Shown here: piece after piece, positions 1-7,013 of the stretch
Numbering within the stretch: the stretch's first letter is position 1
How the letters are laid out: each line of letters begins with the position of its first letter
Source of the DNA: JAYFRC01 sp034926415
Lineage (GTDB): Bacteria; Bacillota; Clostridia; Oscillospirales; Oscillospiraceae
Length of the DNA stretch: 26,077 nucleotides
NCBI GenBank assembly: GCA_034926415.1
Contig: JAYFRC010000095.1
Location: 1-26,077 of the forward strand
Direction of reading: 5' to 3'
Notes under the pieces: generated by a model
Told to the model about the DNA's origin: nothing
Database searches by the model: none
What the model saw: only the letters and a program-made list of their open reading frames with translations
Position numbers and translations under genes: made by a program

Positions 1-171
1 ATACTTCCACAGGCCGTCGCCCCAATGAAGCACCATCCCCATGGGGGTATCGTGGTTTACTGCGATTCCGAGCAGAAAAGCTATCGCGGTCAGTATCAGC
101 GCAAACAGAAACGGATCCGGCAGATACCTCTGCACCATTCGACAGCATCCCGATGTGAATTTTCTTAACAT
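1..171 (-). CDS. atoE: Short-chain fatty acid transporter, AtoE family (5' end only)
   Basis: The first 57 codons are present and the rest lies beyond the left edge. The protein begins MLRKFTSGCCRMVQRYLPDP, then a hydrophobic segment (about residues 21-39), then a PMGMVLHWGDGLWKY stretch. The run of basic N-terminus, 'R-x-LPDPFLFALxLT' helix and 'M-x-x-WGDGxW' matches what I recall of the start of AtoE-type short-chain fatty acid carriers, inner-membrane proteins that import acetoacetate, butyrate and similar acids. The ATG at 171 follows an AGAGAGG-like ribosome binding site about 8 nt upstream. A sigma-54 promoter lies about 105 nt upstream of the ATG, and the next gene upstream on the same strand encodes a sigma-54 activator. 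The transporter is therefore probably induced by that regulator in response to a fatty or keto acid. The family call is fairly secure; the substrate is inferred. Confidence 0.72.
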   Translation of the reverse strand, partial: MLRKFTSGCCRMVQRYLPDPFLFALILTAIAFLLGIAVNHDTPMGMVLHWGDGLWKY

Positions 172-275
172 ACGTTTACGTCCTCTCTTCTTTCAGTTTT
201 TTCCGGCGGCAGGAAAGTCTCCATTCCTTTTCAGTGTCCATCCCCTGTCGCTCGGAGATTCCCAACTTTTTATAT

Positions 276-291
276 TGCAAATCTCATACCA
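276..291 (-). promoter_or_regulatory. Sigma-54 (-24/-12) promoter for the atoE-like gene
   Basis: Read on the minus strand the sequence is TGGTATGAGATTTGCA. The consensus is TGGCACG-N4-TTGCA. The invariant GG (-24) and GC (-12) are present with exactly 10 nt between them, and the TTGCA element is perfect. The site points at the atoE-like gene, predicting a leader of roughly 90 nt. The next gene upstream encodes a sigma-54-dependent AAA+ activator, which independently supports the call. Confidence 0.8.
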
Positions 292-362
292 CAATTTTGT
301 GCTTCAGCGCTTGTACTAATTGCGCAAAATTTTCGTCTTTATTGCAGCAATTTTATGTATGG

Positions 363-419
363 TTCTCAAAATCGAGAAATTCTGTCTCTATATTGAGACC
401 AGAGTCTTTATTCTGAGAC
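363..419. promoter_or_regulatory. Three-site enhancer (UAS) array, TCTC-N6-GAGA palindromes
   Basis: Three 16-bp inverted repeats lie at 363-378 (TTCTCAAAATCGAGAA), 384-399 (GTCTCTATATTGAGAC) and 404-419 (GTCTTTATTCTGAGAC). Their centres are 21 and 20 bp apart, close to two helical turns, so bound dimers would sit on one face of the DNA. The array ends about 70 bp upstream of the -24 element, the usual place for a sigma-54 enhancer. The third copy has one changed base (TCTT for TCTC). A fourth copy lies at the regulator gene's own promoter (1980-1995), which makes the Fis-type regulator encoded here the natural ligand. The 172-569 gap contains this array, the sigma-54 promoter and the regulator gene's terminator, and no gene that I can support. 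Confidence 0.75.
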
Positions 420-491
420 AAAACGTTAAAAAATTAACCCGTCCCACTATGATACAATACATAGAATCTCCGTAAGACACGCGGAAGGGCG

Positions 492-523
492 CAAAAAAGG
501 GGCGCACATACATGTGCGCCCCT
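492..523 (-). terminator. Rho-independent terminator of the sigma-54 activator gene
   Basis: A 12-bp perfect stem (498-509 with 512-523, core GGGGCGCACAT) is followed on the minus strand by six Ts (complement of the A-run at 493-498). It starts 46 nt after the activator's stop codon. It separates the activator transcript from the atoE enhancer region. Confidence 0.88.
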
Positions 524-569
524 GCAATTTCCGGCGAGAAGTTTTATGCGCGGCAAAACGCCGCAATCG

Positions 570-1964
570 TCACTCTTCGCTGGACTTATACTTATCTATT
601 TTTTTATACAGTACGGAGCGGTGTATTCCGAGCTGCAGCGCGGCTTTTGCAACCTCTCCTCCGCAGTCCTTGAGCACCGCCTGTATATACTTCCACTCCG
701 TCTCTCCGACCACATCGCGCAGCGGACGCGACAGGTCGCACATGTCCCCCTGTCCGTCCCCGCCGTCGACAACCTCGTCCTGCTGATGCACGGGAAGATA
801 TTCCTCGTTCGTTATAACGTAGCGTTCAACAAGGTTTCGAAGCTCGCGTATGTTTCCGGGCCAGCCATACTCGTGCATCCATGACCGCATCCGGTTAGAT
901 ATAACCCTGTGCTCGCCGTGCTTTCTGTTGAACGCGCGGAGGAACGAGTCGGACAGAGCGTCTATATCGAGCGGCCTGTCCCGAAGCGGAGGGATAATGA
1001 CCGGGATGACGTTGAGCCGGTAATAAAGATCGGCGCGGAAATTGTTCTCTTTTACCATCTTTTTAAGGTCTCTGTTCGTCGCGCCTATTATTCTGACGTT
1101 CGTCCGAAGCGTGCTGCTCCCGCCGACGCGCATGAACTCTCCGCCCTCGAGCACGCGGAGCAGCTTCGACTGCGCCATGATCGGAAGCTCGCCTATCTCG
1201 TCGAGGAATATGGTGCCGCCGTCGGCAATCTCGAATATTCCCGCCTTTCCCTCTTTCCTCGCGCCGGTGAACGCGCCTTTGTCGTATCCGAAAAGTTCGG
1301 ACTCTATAAGCTCGCTCGGTATGGCCGCGCAGTTTATCGGCACAAATATATCATCCTTTCTCCGGCTGTTCTGGCGGATGTAATTCGCCATGACCTCCTT
1401 GCCTACGCCCGATTCGCCGTAGAGCATTATCGTGCTGTCCGAACGCGCAAGCTTCGCCATAGTCTGGAGTATATAGATCATCGTAGGGTCGCGAGCTATG
1501 ATATCCGCGCTGTTGCTGCTGTCGATATAATCGACGGCGTCGCGGTAGCTTTTGGCAAGCTCCTGATATCGCTTAAGCTCCTCCTGAAACTCGACAAGCT
1601 GCCCCACCTCGGCGCTGTGCGTGACGACCATGGCAATATTGCCGCGCTCGTCAAGAATGGGTATACTCGTCGTGGCTATCCTTTCGCCGAGATTGTTTTC
1701 ATAGACCGACACGGCGCGCTTTCTTGAGCGTATGGCATCGTCGGAGGACGAATGGGTCGTATATCCCCCGTCGCGGAGCTGGTAAACGTCCATACTCATA
1801 AGCTTCGCCGCCGGGCAGTTGAGAGCGCGTTCCGCAGCGTCGTTCACATATATTATTTTGCCCTTGCCGTCGGTGACGAAAATATTTGAGTTGCAATGGT
1901 TCACAATGTCTTCGTAATCCTGCAGTGTCAGGCGCGAAAGCCTTATGCGTTCTTCTCTCGTCAT
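570..1964 (-). CDS. Sigma-54-dependent transcriptional activator (PAS-AAA+-Fis HTH)
   Basis: This 464-residue bacterial enhancer-binding protein activates RNA polymerase carrying sigma-54. An N-terminal PAS sensor (about 15-125, with 'SNIFVTDGKGKIIYVNDAAE') takes the place of a response-regulator receiver, so the signal is probably a small ligand. The AAA+ domain has Walker A GESGVGKE (183-190), the sigma-54 loop GAFTGA (230-235), Walker B TIFLDE (251-256), and arginine-finger and sensor motifs (FRADLYYRLNV, WPGNIREL). A C-terminal Fis-type helix-turn-helix spans about 436-458. The ATG at 1964 has an AAGGAG site 7 nt upstream. The gene ends at a strong terminator, beyond which lie a three-site palindromic enhancer and a sigma-54 promoter for an AtoE-like transporter, its likely target. 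A fourth palindrome at its own promoter suggests autoregulation. The family is certain; the target is a strong inference. Confidence 0.95.
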   Translation of the reverse strand: MTREERIRLSRLTLQDYEDIVNHCNSNIFVTDGKGKIIYVNDAAERALNCPAAKLMSMDVYQLRDGGYTTHSSSDDAIRSRKRAVSVYENNLGERIATTSIPILDERGNIAMVVTHSAEVGQLVEFQEELKRYQELAKSYRDAVDYIDSSNSADIIARDPTMIYILQTMAKLARSDSTIMLYGESGVGKEVMANYIRQNSRRKDDIFVPINCAAIPSELIESELFGYDKGAFTGARKEGKAGIFEIADGGTIFLDEIGELPIMAQSKLLRVLEGGEFMRVGGSSTLRTNVRIIGATNRDLKKMVKENNFRADLYYRLNVIPVIIPPLRDRPLDIDALSDSFLRAFNRKHGEHRVISNRMRSWMHEYGWPGNIRELRNLVERYVITNEEYLPVHQQDEVVDGGDGQGDMCDLSRPLRDVVGETEWKYIQAVLKDCGGEVAKAALQLGIHRSVLYKKIDKYKSSEE

Positions 1965-1979
1965 GGCGCAGCTCCTTTT

Positions 1980-1995
1980 GTCTCATTTTTGAGAA
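1980..1995. promoter_or_regulatory. Fourth TCTC-N6-GAGA palindrome at the regulator promoter
   Basis: GTCTCATTTTTGAGAA has the same TCTC-N6-GAGA architecture and 16-bp length as the three sites at 363-419. It touches the -10 box (1995-2000) and covers the predicted transcription start, a position that favours repression by its own product. It ends only 15 nt from the start codon. Confidence 0.65.
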
Positions 1996-2023
1996 GCATA
2001 ACATGCGCGTAGAAAAATTGCAA
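1995..2023 (-). promoter_or_regulatory. Sigma-70 promoter of the sigma-54 activator gene
   Basis: On the minus strand, TTGCAA (2018-2023), a 17-nt spacer, then TATGCT (1995-2000). The predicted start falls within the TCTC-N6-GAGA palindrome. Confidence 0.55.
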
Positions 2024-2091
2024 CGGCAAACTCGGCGGGATGCGGGCATTTCTCAGGCGGAAACGATCGTGCGGGAGACTGCGGGCGAAGC

Positions 2092-2123
2092 AAAACCGCG
2101 CGGGAGAAAGCTCTCCCGCGCGG
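2092..2123 (-). terminator. Terminator of the zinc-ribbon/BIG2 gene
   Basis: A 12-bp perfect stem with an AAGC loop (2096-2107 pairing with 2112-2123) begins 12 nt past the stop codon. On the minus strand it is followed by a short T4 tract, so it is strong in stem but weak in U-tract. Confidence 0.7.
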
Positions 2124-2135
2124 CCGCTTATTTTA

Positions 2136-3056
2136 TCATTTTACCCTTACTATGCACTTTAGCTTCGCGCCGTCGCTCATAACGGCGATGACGCTCGCGG
2201 TGCCGGAGCCGGTAGCCTTCACGTTGCCCGAGCTATCCACGTCGACAACTTCATTATTACTCGTCGACCAATGGGAAAGAGTCCCTCCTGTAACGCTTAT
2301 CTTGAACGTCTCGCCCACGGACAGCGTTACGTCCGTCTTGCTCAGCACGGCGGCGGAGGTGGTACCCGCGCTCGTCCCGGCGGACGAGTCGTCTGCGGCC
2401 GCACTCTTCTTTACGCGTACGATGCACTCGGAGCTCTTGCCGCCTGACTTGACTGTCACGCTTGTCGTTCCGGAAGAAATAGCCGTGACCTTTCCCGCAG
2501 AATCGACGGACGCGATGCCCGGGTCCTCGCTGTCGTATTCATAGCTCTTTCCATCGCCGCCCGTGGCAGTCAGAGTGAAGCTCTCTCCCACGGACAATGT
2601 AACGTCTTCCTTGCTGAGCACCACAACTTCGGAAACAGTGGTATCGCCTCCGGTGGTCGTATCGTCACCTATGCCGGGTTTCACCGCACCGTCGGAGTCT
2701 GTAGTCGTATCGCCTGAAGTATCGCCACCCGTCGTATCGCCACCGGTGGTATCGTCCCCGCCGGTCGTGTCTCCCGTGGTATCGCCTGAAGTATCGCCGC
2801 CCGTCGTGCCGCTGTCGACCTGGTGCGTGCCTATGTGCTCCTGAACAAACGTCTGTATCTCGGGGCCGAACAGTGACCAAGCAACAAAAGCGATAACGAG
2901 TATCGCGATTATTATGAGCACGGCGCCGAGAAGCCCCCCGCCGCCGCGCCTGCGGCGCGGACGGTAATCGTCGTAATCCTCCTCGTCACAGAAAGGGCAT
3001 TCCCTATATGTATCGGAATAGTATTCGCCGCATCTAGGACATTTTTTCAGCGCCAT
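2136..3056 (-). CDS. Zinc-ribbon, single-TM protein with two BIG2 (Ig-like) domains
   Basis: This 306-residue protein has no named function. An N-terminal zinc ribbon (C6-x2-C9 and C20-x2-C23, CPRCG...CPFC) would lie in the cytoplasm. An Arg-rich stop (RPRRRR, 32-37) precedes one membrane helix (about 42-64). A low-complexity Asp/Thr/Gly linker (about 80-140, DTTGGDTTGG units) follows, then two bacterial Ig-like group 2 domains (about 144-217 and 236-306), each opening with 'LSKxDVTLSVGExF'. The two BIG2 copies resemble each other closely, which suggests an internal duplication. The predicted topology puts the zinc ribbon inside and the Ig domains outside, as in a surface or wall-contact protein. 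The ATG at 3056 has a GGGGAGG site upstream. It appears to be monocistronic. Confidence 0.85.
   Translation of the reverse strand: MALKKCPRCGEYYSDTYRECPFCDEEDYDDYRPRRRRGGGGLLGAVLIIIAILVIAFVAWSLFGPEIQTFVQEHIGTHQVDSGTTGGDTSGDTTGDTTGGDDTTGGDTTGGDTSGDTTTDSDGAVKPGIGDDTTTGGDTTVSEVVVLSKEDVTLSVGESFTLTATGGDGKSYEYDSEDPGIASVDSAGKVTAISSGTTSVTVKSGGKSSECIVRVKKSAAADDSSAGTSAGTTSAAVLSKTDVTLSVGETFKISVTGGTLSHWSTSNNEVVDVDSSGNVKATGSGTASVIAVMSDGAKLKCIVRVK
2707..2807. repeat. Direct repeats encoding the DTTGG/DTSGD linker
   Basis: A 29-bp sequence beginning GTATCGCCTGAAGTATCGCC occurs at 2707-2735 and again at 2779-2807 with one mismatch. Shorter GTATCGCCACC-type units lie between the copies. The repeats encode the Thr/Gly/Asp linker of the BIG2 protein. 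This kind of array can expand or contract by slippage or recombination. Confidence 0.75.
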
Positions 3057-3224
3057 ACGGACGGCCTCCCCAATATCTCAATTAAAAACGCCGGCGTGCG
3101 CGGGCACGTCACTGTCGTTGTATTAATTTACATAATACAGTCTCGCAACTCTTCCGTCAACAGCTTTCGTCAAAATTCACCGTATGTTTACACATTTGTT
3201 TTTCATTTGCAGCCGACAATGATG

Positions 3225-3230
3225 TATAAT
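3225..3230 (+). promoter_or_regulatory. -10 box of the pyk promoter
   Basis: A perfect TATAAT lies 22 nt before the pyk start. The hexamer 17 nt upstream (TTCATT) is a poor -35 match, so only the -10 element is well supported. Confidence 0.5.
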
Positions 3231-3251
3231 GAAATATAAGAGGTGAAGGAT

Positions 3252-4667
3252 ATGCGAAAAACAAAAATAATATGTACACTCGGCCCCGCCTGCGACAACG
3301 TGGATATGCTCTGCAATCTGCTCAAGGCCGGTATGGACGCCGCACGTTTCAATTTCTCACACGGTACGCACGAAAGCCATCTCGAGCAGCTTCAGAAGCT
3401 CCGCGAGGCCTGCGAAAAGACAGGACTCTCAGTAGCCACGATACTCGACACAAAGGGGCCTGAAATACGCATAGGAACATTTGAAAACGGATGCGTCACG
3501 CTCGGCAACGGCGAAATGTTTACGCTGACCCGGGACGACATCCCCGGAAACGAAAAACACGTGTCCGTCACTTATCCGAAGCTTGCCCAGGAGCTTCATC
3601 CAGGCGACCGCATACTCGTCGACGACGGACTTATCGACCTGCGCGTCGACCACTTCGACGGCGCGGACGTAGTCTGCGTTGTCGGGACCGGCGGCCCGCT
3701 CTCCAACAACAAGAGCATCAATATACCCGACGTGAAGATAGCGCTGCCGGGCCTTACGTCGCGCGACCGCTCCGACATCAAATTTGCCGCTGACAACGAT
3801 TTCGACTATATCGCCATCTCCTTCGTACGCTCCGCAGACGACGTCAACGCCGTGCGCAATCTGCTGACTTCCTTCGGAAACAGCGACATACGCCTCATCT
3901 CCAAGATAGAAAACCGCGAAGGCGTCAACAACCTCGATTCCATAATCGCCGCTAGCGACGGGATAATGGTCGCGCGCGGCGACCTCGGCGTCGAGATACC
4001 CATGCAGGAGATACCGCCGCTTCAAAAAGAAATGATCAAAAAGGGCGTCATATGCGGCATGCCGGTCATCGTCGCGACGCAGATGCTCGATTCCATGATA
4101 CGCAACCCGCGCCCCACCAGAGCGGAAGTAAGCGACGTTGCAAACGCCGTGTTCGACTATGCCTCCTGCGTCATGCTCTCGGGCGAGACAGCCGCCGGAA
4201 AATACCCGGTGCAGGCACTGTCGGCTATGGTTAACACCGTCAACGAGGCGGAAAAACACATCGATTACCGCAAGCGCTTTACAGACGAGGATTTCGTCAT
4301 AGGTCAGGACATCACAAACGCCATATCCCGCGCCTGCTGCATGACAAGCTTCGGGCTCAAGGCCGACGCGATAATCTCCGTCACGCACTCTGGGAACACA
4401 GCGCGCATGATCTCGCGCTTCAAGCCGGAATGCGTTATCTGCGCCACCACGGCCAGCAAAAAGGTATGCCGTCAGCTCCGCCTGAGCTGGGGCGTGTACC
4501 CGACGATGACCGACACCGAGGAAAACACCGACCTACTCATAGAACAGTCGGTACAGGCCGGAAAGAACGCCGGAATAATCAAAAACGGAGACCTTGTCGT
4601 CATCACCGCCGGCGTGCCCGCAGGAATAAGCGGAACAACTAACCTTATCAAGGCAATGGTCGTATGA
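3252..4667 (+). CDS. pyk: Pyruvate kinase
   Basis: This enzyme converts phosphoenolpyruvate and ADP to pyruvate and ATP in the last step of glycolysis. The 471-residue length fits the basic pyruvate kinase without the C-terminal PEP-utiliser extension found in Bacillus. Diagnostic motifs are the N-terminal KTKIICTLGPA, substrate-binding FNFSHG, DTKGPEIR, the catalytic-lysine signature ISKIENREGV, the Mg-binding MVARGDLGVEIP, ATQMLDSM, and MLSGETAAGKYP. The B-domain insertion lies between about residues 70 and 170. The ATG at 3252 was chosen over an in-frame GTG at 3243 because that GTG lies inside the GAGGTGA ribosome binding site. A perfect -10 box and a strong terminator make it a single-gene unit. 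Confidence 0.97.
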   Translation: MRKTKIICTLGPACDNVDMLCNLLKAGMDAARFNFSHGTHESHLEQLQKLREACEKTGLSVATILDTKGPEIRIGTFENGCVTLGNGEMFTLTRDDIPGNEKHVSVTYPKLAQELHPGDRILVDDGLIDLRVDHFDGADVVCVVGTGGPLSNNKSINIPDVKIALPGLTSRDRSDIKFAADNDFDYIAISFVRSADDVNAVRNLLTSFGNSDIRLISKIENREGVNNLDSIIAASDGIMVARGDLGVEIPMQEIPPLQKEMIKKGVICGMPVIVATQMLDSMIRNPRPTRAEVSDVANAVFDYASCVMLSGETAAGKYPVQALSAMVNTVNEAEKHIDYRKRFTDEDFVIGQDITNAISRACCMTSFGLKADAIISVTHSGNTARMISRFKPECVICATTASKKVCRQLRLSWGVYPTMTDTEENTDLLIEQSVQAGKNAGIIKNGDLVVITAGVPAGISGTTNLIKAMVV

Positions 4668-4673
4668 CAAAGA

Positions 4674-4705
4674 ACCCCCCGCCGCGTACGCGGCGGGGGG
4701 TCTTC
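4674..4705 (+). terminator. Terminator of pyk
   Basis: A fully self-complementary 28-bp GC-rich hairpin (4674-4701, ACCCCCC...GGGGGGT with GTAC at the tip) starts 7 nt after the pyk stop and is followed by TCTT. It may also stop the convergent chromate-transporter transcript, which lacks its own T-tract hairpin. A smaller hairpin (GGCGGATA/TATCCGCC, 4715-4731) lies between them. Confidence 0.75.
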
Positions 4706-4766
4706 AAATCCAGAGGCGGATATTATCCGCCCATTCGTATCCAAAAGCGCGGCGGCTCGGCGCAAG

Positions 4767-5351
4767 TCAGATGCCCGCGGCGCCGATGGCGATACCGGCT
4801 ATCGCCGAAGCCGCTATGAAAAATATCGGGTGCAGCTTTTTGACCTTCGGCGTCCAGCGGGTCAAAACCAGCACGGCCGCCGCTATCGCTATATATTTCC
4901 ACTCAAAAAGCGATGTCAAAAGCCCCGTGGCTTTGAACGCGTCGACATTTGTGAGCGCCAGAATTATTACGCCTATGCCGGCCGACGCGATAAGCCCGCA
5001 GGACGCCGGACGCAGTCCGTAAAATGCGCCTACCACGGCGCGGCTGTCCCTGAATCTCTGGAGCATGCCGGCGATTATCATAATAATTATGACCGACGGC
5101 ATAACCAGGCCGAGCACCGCGACGACGCTGCCCGCGACGCCGGCCGTCGTAAAGCCGACATAGGTGGCCATGTTTATCCCCATGGGTCCGGGCGTGGACT
5201 CAGACACCGCGACCATGTTGGCAAGGTCTGCAGAGCTGAACCAGCCGGTCTTGTCGGATATGTCGTACAGGAACGGGAGAGTCGCAAGACCGCCGCCCAC
5301 CGCGAACAGTCCGGCATGGAAAAATCGCGCGAAAAGTTCGACGAATATCAT
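4767..5351 (-). CDS. chrA: Chromate transporter family protein, half-size (second of pair)
   Basis: This 194-residue half-length member of the CHR (ChrA) family is an integral membrane protein with about six hydrophobic helices. The family signature is FAVGGGLATLPFL near the N-terminus, followed by SESTPGPMGINMATYVG, the proline/glycine motif after helix 1. In CHR proteins of the short type, two single-domain subunits are encoded side by side and together replace the fused long ChrA; the adjacent upstream gene is the partner. The ATG overlaps the partner's stop by 4 nt (ATGA), indicating translational coupling. Family members can export chromate, but the physiological substrate of gut-anaerobe members is unknown, so chromate transport is a family label here. 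Its position downstream of birA is unusual. Confidence 0.88.
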   Translation of the reverse strand: MIFVELFARFFHAGLFAVGGGLATLPFLYDISDKTGWFSSADLANMVAVSESTPGPMGINMATYVGFTTAGVAGSVVAVLGLVMPSVIIIMIIAGMLQRFRDSRAVVGAFYGLRPASCGLIASAGIGVIILALTNVDAFKATGLLTSLFEWKYIAIAAAVLVLTRWTPKVKKLHPIFFIAASAIAGIAIGAAGI

Positions 5352-5896
5352 GCCTTTTCCCTCCCGCTCTTAAGTGCGTTCACGACTATGCCGACAGCGG
5401 CCGCCGCAATGACGAACACCGCCGGAGACAGCGGAGTGAAAAGCGCGGCGAGCAGCACCGCGATAAAAATGACCACCGTCGTCTTGTCCACTATCGCCGC
5501 CTTCAGCAGCTTCAGCACGGCGTTGAAAATGAGCACGCAAACGCAGGCACGCACGCCCGCGAACGCATCCGATACCCATTTGAGGTCGGCAAAATTCGAT
5601 ATGAGCCCTGCTATGACGCAGATTATAACCATTCCCGGGAGCGCCACCCCCGCCGTCGCTAATATAGCGCCGGGAAGCCCCGCTTCCTTGCGCCCGACAA
5701 GGGTCGCAGTATTCACGGCGATTATTCCCGGCGTGCACTGGCCGATGGCGTAATAATCCGCCATCTCAGCCTCGGAGCACCATTTTTTGTTGTCGACAAG
5801 CTCGCGCTCGAGTATCGGGAGCATCGCGTAGCCGCCGCCGAAGGTCATGATCCCAACCTTGAAAAACGTGATAAACAAGCTAAGATAGATATTCAT
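5348..5896 (-). CDS. chrA: Chromate transporter family protein, half-size (first of pair)
   Basis: This 182-residue CHR-domain membrane protein has the motif TFGGGYAMLPILERELV at about residues 17-33 and IGQCTPGIIAVNTATLVG at about 51-68. These correspond to the same two motifs in its downstream partner, as expected for an antiparallel two-subunit transporter. The ATG at 5896 overlaps the birA stop by one base (TGATG). No good ribosome binding site is visible, so translation probably depends on coupling to birA. An alternative TTG two bases upstream would add one residue. The C-terminal tail (SGREKA) is polar. The substrate is unknown, as for the partner. Confidence 0.88.
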   Translation of the reverse strand: MNIYLSLFITFFKVGIMTFGGGYAMLPILERELVDNKKWCSEAEMADYYAIGQCTPGIIAVNTATLVGRKEAGLPGAILATAGVALPGMVIICVIAGLISNFADLKWVSDAFAGVRACVCVLIFNAVLKLLKAAIVDKTTVVIFIAVLLAALFTPLSPAVFVIAAAAVGIVVNALKSGREKA

Positions 5897-6891
5897 CAAA
5901 TATACCCGTAGAGTCCGCGCACCGACACCTCTCCGCTGCGAACGGTCATCCTTTCCCCATTTCCCGTCTCAACAACGAGACCGTATTTTTCGTCTACATC
6001 CACAGCGCGGCCCGTTATCTCAGAGCCGGAGCCTATGACGCGGACGTCCTTGCCAATGTTGACGCACGAGGCGCGGTAGGCCGGGAGCATACTGTCAAGG
6101 CCGCCGCGCTTTATCTCCGAATACACGGCGTCAAGCTCGTTCAATATCCCGGCGGCAAGCGCCGGACGCGAAACGCACTTTCCAAGCTCTTGCTTAAGCG
6201 ACGAGGCCATCCCGCGCGCCTCGCCGACGAAATCCTCCGGCTCCTGAAGCACGTTCACGCCTATGCCCATAACAACGTACTGGAGCGCCACCCTCTCGGC
6301 CTCAACCGACATCTCTGTCAGTATGCCGCATATCTTCTTCCCGTTCAGGACAATGTCGTTCGTCCACTTTATCCCCGGGCGGACTCCGCAGACCTTCTCT
6401 ATCGCTCCGCAAACTGCAACGGCTCCCATTGCCGTAATCGGCACCATATTCCCTGGCGGAAGGTCGGGCTTCATTATAACGCTTAAATATATGCCTTTTC
6501 CCGCAGGCGACTGGAACGGACGCTCCATGCGTCCTCGTCCGCCGGTCTGGCATTCGGAGACGACGGCCGTGCCGTCCGGCACGCCGTCCTGCGCTATCTT
6601 TTTTGCGTAATTGTTCGTCGAATCCACCGTGTCGAGGCAGACGAGCCTGCGGCCTATCACGCGTCCGGTCACACCGCAGGATATCTCCTCCTCCGTCAGC
6701 GCGTCCGGCGCGGAAAGCAGACGGTAGCCGGCGCTCTTTTTCGCCTCTATGTCATAGCCGTCGGCGCGCAGCTTCTCTATCTCCTTCCAGACGCCGGCGC
6801 GCGTGATTCCGAGCGTATCGCTCAGTTCCTCGCCGGAGACGTATCCCACGCCTTTCGCGCGCAGCAGCTTTATTACCTTTTCGCGTCCCAT
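5896..6891 (-). CDS. birA: Bifunctional biotin protein ligase / biotin repressor
   Basis: This protein ligates biotin to acceptor proteins such as biotin carboxyl carrier proteins through biotinyl-5'-AMP and, when holo, binds DNA. Length is 331 residues. An N-terminal winged helix-turn-helix (about 1-60, VSGEELSDTLGITRAGVWKEI) marks the regulatory type. The catalytic core has GGRGRMERPFQSP (117-129), KWTNDI (175-180) and NGKKICGILTEM (183-194, catalytic Lys region). A small C-terminal SH3-like domain follows (about 285-331). The ribosome binding site is weak (AAAGG, about 13 nt before ATG). It is divergent from bioY across a region with two BirA-like operators, so it probably regulates both directions. 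The downstream chromate-family genes overlap its stop codon. Confidence 0.96.
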   Translation of the reverse strand: MGREKVIKLLRAKGVGYVSGEELSDTLGITRAGVWKEIEKLRADGYDIEAKKSAGYRLLSAPDALTEEEISCGVTGRVIGRRLVCLDTVDSTNNYAKKIAQDGVPDGTAVVSECQTGGRGRMERPFQSPAGKGIYLSVIMKPDLPPGNMVPITAMGAVAVCGAIEKVCGVRPGIKWTNDIVLNGKKICGILTEMSVEAERVALQYVVMGIGVNVLQEPEDFVGEARGMASSLKQELGKCVSRPALAAGILNELDAVYSEIKRGGLDSMLPAYRASCVNIGKDVRVIGSGSEITGRAVDVDEKYGLVVETGNGERMTVRSGEVSVRGLYGYI

Positions 6892-6958
6892 TCGTATAAC
6901 CAGCCTTTCACAGCATATTTTTCCCTATTATATCAGCGGGCCCCCCTGCTGTAAACAA

Positions 6959-6990
6959 ATGTAAACAAAATTTAACTTTGCAGTTGACAA
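6959..6990 (-). promoter_or_regulatory. BirA-like operator facing birA
   Basis: On the minus strand, TTGTCAACT-N14-TGTTTACAT. It has the half-site type and spacing of Firmicute BirA boxes (TTGTTAAC-N14/16-GTTAACAA). Its proximal half overlaps the bioY -35 TTGACA on the other strand. Confidence 0.6.
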
Positions 6991-7012
6991 TCCGCGCGCG
7001 GCGCAGTAAAGT
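6984..7012 (+). promoter_or_regulatory. Sigma-70 promoter of bioY
   Basis: Perfect TTGACA (6984-6989), 17-nt spacer, TAAAGT (7007-7012). The predicted start near 7019 falls inside the downstream BirA-like operator. Confidence 0.6.
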
Positions 7013-7013
7013 A

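Noticed and set aside
2690..2815. Short regular repeats that might be a CRISPR array
   Set aside because: The repeats are in frame, encode a DTTGG/DTSGD linker, vary in length and have no unique spacers.
3429..5753. Open frames antisense to pyk (minus) and to the chromate transporter genes (plus)
   Set aside because: Same reason: they are complements of conserved protein-coding sequence with no family similarity.
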